Assembly: GCA_903922535.1 (NCBI GenBank)
Contig: CAIXUF010000922.1
Location: 1-8,322, forward strand
Direction of reading: 5' to 3'
From: Candidatus Hydrogenedentota bacterium
GTDB lineage: Bacteria; Hydrogenedentota; Hydrogenedentia; Hydrogenedentiales; CAITNO01
Length of the DNA: 8,322 bases
The stretch's first letter is position 1. Every line of letters begins with the position of its first letter. Shown here one piece after another: positions 6,201 to 8,322 of the stretch. Made by a program: the position numbers and the translations under genes. Below the pieces are notes generated by a model that was given only the letters and a program-made list of their open reading frames with translations, was not told the origin of the DNA and ran no database searches.

Positions 6201-8322
6201 GTGGTCACGATGTGGCCCGGCGTGAGTCTCTATGGCGGGTTTGCGGGCACGGAAACGGCCCGGGACCAGCGCGACTGGCGGGCGAATGAGACCGTCATTG
6301 ACGGGGACAATGCGCGCCGGTGCGTGGTCGGCTCAAACGCGGCAGTGTTGGACGGCTTCACCGTTACCAAGGGGTCTTCTTATTACCCGGGCGGCGGAGG
6401 AATGTACAACGAATCTTCTTCGCCGACGGTGACAAACTGTGTGTTCACAGGCAACTGGGCAAATTATTATGGCGGTGGCATATACAACGGCGGGGACTCT
6501 TCCCCCAAGTTGACGAACTGCGCGTTCACCGGCAACTCGGTCCCCAATGGCCTGGGTGGCGGCATGTACAACGAGAATTCTTCTCCGACGTTGAAGAACT
6601 GCAAGTTCGCCGACAACTCGACTCACTACGACAACAGTATTGGCGGCGGCGGGATGTGCAACTACTATTCTTCACCTGCGTTGACGAACTGCACGTTCAC
6701 GGGCAATTCGGCCGACACCCGGTGCGGTGGCGGTGGCGGGATGCTCAACGAGTACTCTTCGCCTGCATTGACGAACTGCACGTTCACAGGCAACTCGTCC
6801 AGCGGCTACTATTTTGGGGGTGGCGGCGGTGGCGGGATGTACAACTACTATTCTTCGCCCGTGTTGACGAACTGCATCCTCTGGGGTGACACCGCGTCCG
6901 CCGGGGCGGAAATATGCAACTTCGATTCGTCTTCCACGCCGTTGGTCGCCTATTCCTGCGTCCAGGGTGGCTATGACGGTACCGGGAACATCAGCGCCGA
7001 CCCGCTGTTTGTAGACGCGAACGGCGGCAACCTCCAGCTTCAGGCGGGTTCCCCGTGCATTGACACAGGCACTCCGGAGGGTGCCCCAGCCACGGATATT
7101 AGGGGTACGGCGCGGCCGCAAGGCAACGGATTCGACATGGGGGCATACGAAATGCCACATGTGCTGTTTGTTGACTTGGGCAACACATCGGGCACCGAGG
7201 ACGGGTTGACTTGGGCTACGGCGTACAAGAGCATGCAACCCGCAGCGGACGCGGCAGCAGCGTCCGTCGGGGCCGAGATCTGGGTTGCGCAGGGGACATA
7301 TACGTCGACGAACGACAAAGTGGTGCAGTTGCAAAACGCGAATGACGTCCAGATATACGGTGGCTTCATAGGCAGTGGGCTTGGCGGGGGCGAGACGGTG
7401 CGTGCCCAACGAAACCCGGCCCTTCACCTCACGGTGATCGACGGGGAAAACAGGAGCCAGTGCTTCTATCTTCTTGCGTCCGGCGGACTCGTCATTGACG
7501 GGTTTACTTTGCAGCATGGTGGCGCGGGATGGGACGGCGGAGCAATCCTCAACTATGGCGTGCTAACGTTGAACAATTGCGCGATCATGAATTGTTCATC
7601 AGGCTATAAGAACGGTGGCGGGATCGCGAATTATTTCGGCGGCGCCTCCCTTATGGCCACCAACTGTAGGTTTGTGGACAATTCGTGCGGTTGGGCCGGG
7701 TCGGCCGTTGCAAACATGCATGGGGCGTCGCTCTCGATGAGCAACTGCCTGTTCGTCGGCAACGCATGCACCGTGTATCCCGCAAACGGAACTATCGTGT
7801 CCGACGGCGCAGGCTCTAACGTCGTCTTGACTAACTGCACGTTCTGGGGCAACACGGGGTCCAACGGCGGCGTGGTGGTGGATAGTCAGGCGACTTTACA
7901 GATGAGCAACTGCATCCTTTGGGGCAACAGCGCGCCGGTGATTTCGTCTTATGCGACAGCCACGTATTGTGACGTTCAGGGTGGATGCGCGGGGGCCGGA
8001 AATCTCAATGTTGATCCGCTGTTTGTCGACGCGGCAAACGGAAACTGGCAATTGCAGGCCGCGTCTCCCTGCATTGACACGGGGACTTTGGTTGGCGCGC
8101 CCGCCATAGATATCCGGGGGGTGGAGCGTCCCCAGGGTGCGGGCATTGACATGGGCGCCTACGAGGGGGCGGCGACGATTCTGGACACGACGGCGCCGGT
8201 GATTACGCTTGTCGGCGAGGCCGCCGTCACGGTGGAGTGCGGCGCAACCTGCACGGACGCAGGCGCAACTGCCATGGACGATGTCGACGGCGACCTGACA
8301 GGGAACATCGCGGTTGGCGGCG
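1..8322 (+). CDS. Giant multidomain extracellular adhesin-like protein, internal fragment (both ends outside the window)
   Basis: One frame (codons starting at multiples of 3) is open over all 2773 complete codons; bases 1-2 end a codon that is probably ACC, by comparison with the repeat copy at 748. Recognisable domains run in this same frame from end to end, so this is a real gene and not a chance open frame. The fragment alone would be near 290 kDa. Domains in order: PPC-like x3, unassigned beta region, jelly-roll-like, Ig-like, two D-G-T-H-G-D-A domains, CARDB-like, three TIG-PKD units (two with an inserted C-type lectin domain), DUF5011 x2, two beta-helix cassettes, and a partial DUF5011. 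I count only about 22 Lys. No catalytic motif or membrane segment is visible. Known relatives of these modules are extracellular and bind carbohydrate or protein, so a cell-surface or secreted adhesion role is inferred. The name is descriptive; I do not recognise a named gene. Confidence 0.97.
300..644 (+). other. PPC-like beta domain 2 (divergent, shorter)
   Basis: Starts with G-N-D-S-F and carries G-T-N-V-G-A, E-S-G-E-P, S-V-W-W-R-W, a G-I-F-S-P-A-L-H-V-Y-T-G segment and Y-H-I-Q-V-D-G, which is the PPC-like layout. It lacks the N-D-D-D-G turn of its two neighbours and the extra Cys-containing segment before the WW motif (Cys-T-T-Y-G-Cys in domain 3), so it is about 15 residues shorter than domain 3. 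It is the diverged middle member of an A-B-A arrangement. Confidence 0.65.
645..1034 (+). other. PPC-like beta domain 3
   Basis: Starts with E-N-D-S-F and is complete: G-T-N-V-A-A, E-S-G-E-P, a Cys pair before W-W-T-P-R-S-V-W-W-T-W, F-D-T-H-G-S, V-Y-T-G, N-D-D-D-G, Y-Y-I-M-V-D-G and L-N-W. It is the intact version of the domain cut by the left edge of the window. The two cysteines around residues 248-252 are shared with domain 1 and absent from domain 2; a disulfide is possible but unproven. Confidence 0.7.
748..1031 (+). repeat. Long direct repeat, copy 2 (partner 1-284)
   Basis: Second copy of the near-identical in-frame repeat, covering most of PPC-like domain 3. Its right limit coincides with the conserved end of the domain; after it the sequence is unrelated to the linker that follows copy 1. 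Whether the match extends left of 748 can only be judged with upstream sequence. Confidence 0.95.
1035..1439 (+). other. Unassigned beta-rich region
   Basis: About 135 residues in the same open frame, with alternating hydrophobic and Thr/Ser/Asp residues that suggest beta strands. Visible pieces are L-R-P-I-T-L-T-S-R-W, R-I-T-I-P-D-L-L-P-V-T-F-S-P-A and the chain T-A-I-L-D-I-T-S-D-F-G-P. I do not recognise a family. A sodium-calcium exchanger (Calx-beta) type or other Ig-like fold is possible, but no diagnostic motif is present. It links the PPC-like array to the jelly-roll-like module. Confidence 0.5.
1440..1838 (+). other. Jelly-roll-like module, putative
   Basis: Residues 480-612 include N-D-L-N-V-Y-L-D-S-G-D, then A-Y-I-I-V-N-T-T-D-V-D, D-E-L-L-L-N-G-H-S-L-G and W-V-Q-Q-G-M-N-D-V-E-V-R-I. 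A strand of 'D-E-(x)-L-N-G' followed by 'G-x-N-x-V-x-(I/V)' resembles the beta-sandwich accessory modules of secreted bacterial proteins in which a short Gly-rich turn precedes an N-x-V strand. This is a pattern-level resemblance only, and a carbohydrate-binding role is an inference. No catalytic residues are recognisable. Confidence 0.4.
1839..2171 (+). other. Ig-like beta-sandwich domain
   Basis: Contains V-D-K-P-R-Y-D-F-G-E-D-I-A-V-T-Y, a D-N-I-G-A turn, V-N-L-S-L-V-D-P-N-G and the late strands G-Y-Y-R-V-R-L-F-V-S-D. This strand order fits the Ig-like domains seen in surface proteins and in alpha-2-macroglobulin-like bait regions (K-P-x-Y-x-x-G-E-x-(I/V)). It is non-enzymatic and probably acts as a spacer. 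Confidence 0.5.
2172..2501 (+). other. D-G-T-H-G-D-A extracellular beta domain, copy 1
   Basis: About 110 residues with F-T-P-S-V-M-P-N-D-G, then V-D-D-P-D-G-L-A-D-I, L-A-A-L-G-G-A, N-D-G-T-H-G-D-A-V-A-G-D-N-V-Y-T-F and G-V-Y-P-V-R-V-T-A-T-D. The sequence D-G-T-x-G-D-A-x-x-G-D-x-x-(Y/F) recurs in secreted multidomain proteins, including the NCBI 'choice-of-anchor X' type. The clustered acidic residues look able to bind a divalent cation, but this is inferred. It is followed directly by a second copy. Confidence 0.6.
2502..2837 (+). other. D-G-T-H-G-D-A extracellular beta domain, copy 2
   Basis: Tandem partner of the preceding domain, with the same order of motifs: F-S-P-D-R-I-R-G-N-G, I-S-D-P-Q-G-L-S-D-L, L-S-A-L-G-G-A, D-D-G-T-H-G-D-A-S-P-G-D-G-I-F-T and G-T-Y-G-I-T-I-T-A-E-D. 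Similarity at protein level is clear, but the DNA has diverged much more than in the PPC or lectin repeats, so this duplication is older. Confidence 0.6.
2838..3206 (+). other. CARDB-like (cell adhesion related in bacteria) domain
   Basis: Opens with P-P-D-L-Q-I-T-V and Q-W-T-V-L-N-A-G-G, continues with W-L-D-R-I-Y-L-S and ends with V-I-G-V-T-D-P-D-D-R-V-G-E-T-D-R-A-N-N. The opening P-D-L, the x-N-x-G turn and the closing E-(x)-(x)-x-x-N-N are the hallmarks of CARDB domains, which are Ig-like modules of bacterial and archaeal surface proteins. It lies directly before the first TIG-PKD unit. Confidence 0.75.
3207..3470 (+). other. IPT/TIG-type domain of unit 1
   Basis: Starts V-L-R-Y-D-Y-P-F-G and carries G-T-G-F, F-D-G-M-E-A, P-P-H-A-A-G-V-V-D-V-V-I and T-T-L-P-Q-G-Y-A-Y. 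'G-x-G-F ... F-D-G ... (V/A)-P-P-H-x-x-G-x-V-D-(V/I)-x-(V/I)' is the TIG layout, although the usual opening P-x-(I/V)-x-x-(V/I)-x-P is replaced by the R-Y-D-Y-P-F-G strand. It is paired with the TIG of unit 3 (4641-4907), which shares that odd opening. Confidence 0.65.
3471..3608 (+). other. PKD domain of unit 1, N-terminal half (interrupted)
   Basis: Encodes D-E-S-T-P-G-T-Y-P-I, then K-T-W-D-F-G-D-G-Q (W at 3573). W-x-F-G-D-G is the signature turn of PKD domains. The strand-closing N-P-x-H-x-Y of the domain does not follow within the usual few residues; it appears about 140 residues later, at 4005-4022, after a complete C-type lectin domain. The intact PKD of unit 2 (4374-4634) shows what the uninterrupted form looks like. 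Confidence 0.8.
3609..3977 (+). other. C-type lectin-like domain 1, inserted in a PKD domain
   Basis: About 123 residues (1203-1325) with the full CTLD order: G-H-Y-Y-K-L near the start, T-W-H-E-A in helix 1, G-G-Y-L-T-T-V-N-D, E-N at helix 2, L-W-I-G-L (3780-3794), W-A-N-G, F-W, P-G-Q-P-D (QPD at 3870-3878), G-E-D-Y, D-W-N-D (WND at 3930-3938) and the closing G-I-I-E. In animal lectins QPD, the following Glu and the WND Asn/Asp form Ca2+ site 2, and QPD goes with galactose-type recognition. The canonical disulfide cysteines are absent, as is usual in bacterial versions; the one Cys is near the start. Sugar binding is predicted from these residues. The ligand is unknown. Confidence 0.88.
3978..4109 (+). 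other. PKD domain of unit 1, C-terminal half
   Basis: D-F-T-F-Q-N-P-A-H-A-Y-T-R-P-G-T-Y-T-I-T-L-T-A is the second half of a PKD domain (N-P-x-H-x-Y-x-x-x-G-x-Y-x-(V/I)-T-L). It follows the lectin domain within a few residues and completes the fold begun at 3471-3608. Confidence 0.8.
4110..4373 (+). other. IPT/TIG domain of unit 2
   Basis: Classic TIG order: P-T-V-S-G-V-S-P, G-G-T-V-W-I-S-G-A-G-F, R-V-L-F-D-G-V-D-A, L-A-P-P-H-A-L-G-V-V-D-I-T-V-I-N-P-D-G and G-F-T-Y. TIG domains are Ig-like modules of surface proteins. This one keeps the standard opening that the TIGs of units 1 and 3 have lost. Confidence 0.85.
4374..4634 (+). other. PKD domain of unit 2 (uninterrupted)
   Basis: About 87 residues: A-S-F-E-A-S-P-A-S-G-S-A-P-L-A-V-T-F-T-D, S-T-P-G-T-S-P-I, W-S-W-N-F-G-D-G-Q (4479-4505), five residues T-S-S-E-Q, then N-P-R-H-T-Y (4521-4538) and Y-Y-T-V-T-L. 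This is a textbook PKD domain. The F-G-D-G to N-P-x-H-x-Y loop is short here, where units 1 and 3 carry a lectin domain. Confidence 0.9.
4641..4907 (+). other. IPT/TIG-type domain of unit 3
   Basis: V-L-R-Y-D-Y-P-F-G start, G-T-G-F, F-D-G-V-E-A, P-P-H-A-A-G-V-V-D-V-V-I and T-T-L-P-R-G-Y-V-Y. It is a paralogous copy of the unit 1 TIG, conserved in the opening strand and in P-P-H-A-A-G-V-V-D, and changed in the middle loop. Confidence 0.65.
4908..5045 (+). other. PKD domain of unit 3, N-terminal half (interrupted)
   Basis: Contains D-Q-S-A-P-G-T-C-P-I and K-T-W-N-F-G-D-G-Q (W at 5010), followed by the same S-L-T-E-T-G linker as in unit 1 and then the second lectin domain. The completing half is at 5418-5555. 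Confidence 0.8.
5046..5417 (+). other. C-type lectin-like domain 2, inserted in a PKD domain
   Basis: About 124 residues (1682-1805) with the same motif order as domain 1: G-H-Y-Y-K-L, T-W-H-E-A, L-W-I-G-L (5217-5231), P-G-Q-P-D (QPD at 5307-5315), S-G-E-D-Y, D-W-N-D (WND at 5370-5378) and G-I-I-E. The Gln of QPD and the following Glu are 8 residues apart, the spacing I recall for mannose-binding protein; domain 1 is one residue shorter there. Of the first 71 residues only 3 differ from domain 1, against 18 substitutions and one inserted residue in the last 52. Ca2+-dependent sugar binding is predicted; the divergent loop may give a different ligand preference. Confidence 0.88.
5418..5555 (+). 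other. PKD domain of unit 3, C-terminal half
   Basis: D-F-T-F-Q-S-P-V-H-V-Y-A-V-P-G-T-H-T-V-T-L-T-T-G-N completes the PKD fold opened at 4908-5045. The usual Asn of N-P-x-H is Ser here, and the Tyr of G-x-Y is His. The sequence G-N-F-L-G-Q-S-T-A is shared with unit 1. Confidence 0.78.
5556..5792 (+). other. DUF5011-type Ig-like domain 1
   Basis: D-T-T-P-P-V-I-N-L-N-G-E opening, V-T-V-Q-C-G-G-A-Y-A-E-L-G-A-T-A-M-D-D, V-V-G-G-D-T-V-N and V-G-T-Y-H-V-V-Y-T-A-S-D. This is the pattern of DUF5011 / bacterial Ig-like surface domains (P-x-I-x-L-x-G-x-x-x-(V/I)-x-V-x-x-G-x-x-Y-x-x-x-G-A). They serve as stalk or spacer modules. Confidence 0.85.
5793..6032 (+). other. DUF5011-type Ig-like domain 2
   Basis: D-T-T-V-P-V-I-I-L-N-G-E, V-T-V-E-R-G-G-T-Y-T-E-L-G-A-A-A-E-D, G-G-D-T-V-N-T-A-V-A-G-T-Y-T-V-T-Y and the closing R-T-V-T-V. 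It follows domain 1 directly and leads into the first beta-helix cassette. Confidence 0.87.
6033..7151 (+). other. Right-handed beta-helix cassette 1 (Pmp-like coils, choice-of-anchor Q-like tail)
   Basis: About 373 residues. The entry segment has W-N-T-A-F-R-D-I-Q-S-A-V-D, L-W-V-A-A-G-V-Y, S-L-Y-G-G-F and T-V-I-D-G-D-N, as in other secreted beta-helix proteins whose first coils read 'D-G-x-x-W-x-x-A ... I-W-V-A-x-G-x-Y'. Then come six G-G-G-(M/I)-x-N ... N-C-x-(F/L) coils (6390-6890), reminiscent of the GGA(I/V/L) and FxxN repeats of chlamydial Pmp proteins. The tail is C-V-Q-G-G, D-P-L-F-V-D, S-P-C-I-D-T-G, D-I-R-G and D-M-G-A-Y-E. The fold suits surface adhesion or polysaccharide binding. 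No lyase or hydrolase active site is recognisable. Confidence 0.85.
6390..6890 (+). repeat. Six tandem Gly-rich beta-helix coil repeats
   Basis: Six coils with the pattern G(3-7)-(M/I)-x-N-x-x-x-S-P-x-(L/V)-(T/K)-N-C-x-(F/L). The Met/Ile codons start at 6402, 6480, 6564, 6654, 6741 and 6837, so the period is 26, 28, 30, 29 and 32 codons. Coils 4 and 5 are close to identical in the S-S-P-A-L-T-N-C-T-F-T-G-N part, also in DNA. The Gly run is 4, 3, 3, 4, 5 and 7 codons long in order. Confidence 0.92.
7152..8165 (+). other. Right-handed beta-helix cassette 2 (choice-of-anchor Q-like tail)
   Basis: About 338 residues with the same plan as cassette 1: entry L-F-V-D, G-L-T-W-A-T-A-Y, I-W-V-A-Q-G-T-Y, I-Y-G-G-F and T-V-I-D-G-E-N; coils with Asn-Cys pairs, whose Cys codons start at 7578, 7665, 7746, 7836 and 7911; then I-L-W-G-N-S-A, C-D-V-Q-G-G, G-N-L-N-V-D-P-L-F-V-D, S-P-C-I-D-T-G, D-I-R-G and D-M-G-A-Y-E. 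The coils lack the long Gly runs and are more diverged from one another than those of cassette 1. The role is as for cassette 1. Confidence 0.85.
8184..8322 (+). other. DUF5011-type Ig-like domain 3 (cut by the window end)
   Basis: D-T-T-A-P-V-I-T-L-V-G-E, V-T-V-E-C-G-A-T-C-T-D-A-G-A-T-A-M-D-D and D-G-D-L-T-G-N-I, ending inside the domain. The usual Tyr of the G-x-x-Y motif is Cys here. By the pattern of domains 1 and 2, roughly 30 more residues are expected to the right. Confidence 0.88.

Noticed and set aside
6390..6890. The regular repeats as a CRISPR array or non-coding tandem repeat.
   Set aside because: Repeat units are 78-96 bases, keep codon register, vary by whole codons and encode beta-helix coils. 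There are no constant repeats with unique spacers.
6672..7517. A 281-codon - strand frame.
   Set aside because: Same-register shadow of the beta-helix coding region, ending at a sense TCA at 6672-6674.
1..8322. Glycoside hydrolase, peptidase or polysaccharide lyase activity, given the PPC-like, PKD and beta-helix modules that often accompany enzymes.
   Set aside because: I see no catalytic domain or active-site motif anywhere in the window. An enzyme domain could still lie outside it.

Overview
The whole window is the inside of one very large protein-coding gene on the + strand. The frame whose codons start at multiples of 3 (positions 3, 6, 9 and so on) stays open from the first to the last base: 2773 complete codons with no stop, no frameshift and no intergenic gap. 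The start codon, signal peptide, C-terminal anchor or sorting signal, promoter, ribosome binding site and terminator all lie outside. Residue n of the visible protein starts at base 3n. I see no RNA genes, CRISPR array, insertion sequence or second gene on either strand.

The protein is a string of extracellular adhesion and carbohydrate-recognition type modules. In order: three PPC-like beta domains (1-1034); a beta-rich stretch I cannot place (1035-1439); a jelly-roll-like module (1440-1838); an Ig-like domain (1839-2171); two tandem domains sharing a D-G-T-H-G-D-A motif (2172-2837); a CARDB-like domain (2838-3206); three successive TIG-PKD units (3207-4109, 4110-4634, 4635-5555); two DUF5011-type Ig-like domains (5556-6032); two right-handed beta-helix cassettes, each closed by an S-P-C-I-D-T-G ... 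D-M-G-A-Y-E tail (6033-7151 and 7152-8165); and the start of a third DUF5011-type domain (8184-8322).

The most striking feature is in the TIG-PKD units. In units 1 and 3 the PKD domain is split by a complete C-type lectin domain (CTLD) inserted in the loop after its F-G-D-G motif. The middle unit has the same PKD without the insert and serves as an internal comparison. Both lectin domains keep W-I-G-L, Q-P-D and W-N-D, the residues expected for a Ca2+-dependent sugar site. They are almost identical in the scaffold half and have diverged in the sugar-binding loop half.

Composition (lysine-poor, rich in Asp, Gly, Thr and Val), the lack of any enzyme signature and the module types all suggest a secreted or surface-displayed giant protein for adhesion or polysaccharide binding. 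The mix of WW-containing PPC-like domains, GN(I/L)..DPLFVD beta-helix tails and DTT.PVI.L DUF5011 repeats recalls giant proteins of Planctomycetota, Lentisphaerota, Verrucomicrobiota or Hydrogenedentota. The G+C content is high: two sampled 60-base lines gave about 52% (181-240, in the PPC region) and 65% (2341-2400). The phylum is an inference from memory of such proteins, not something the sequence proves.
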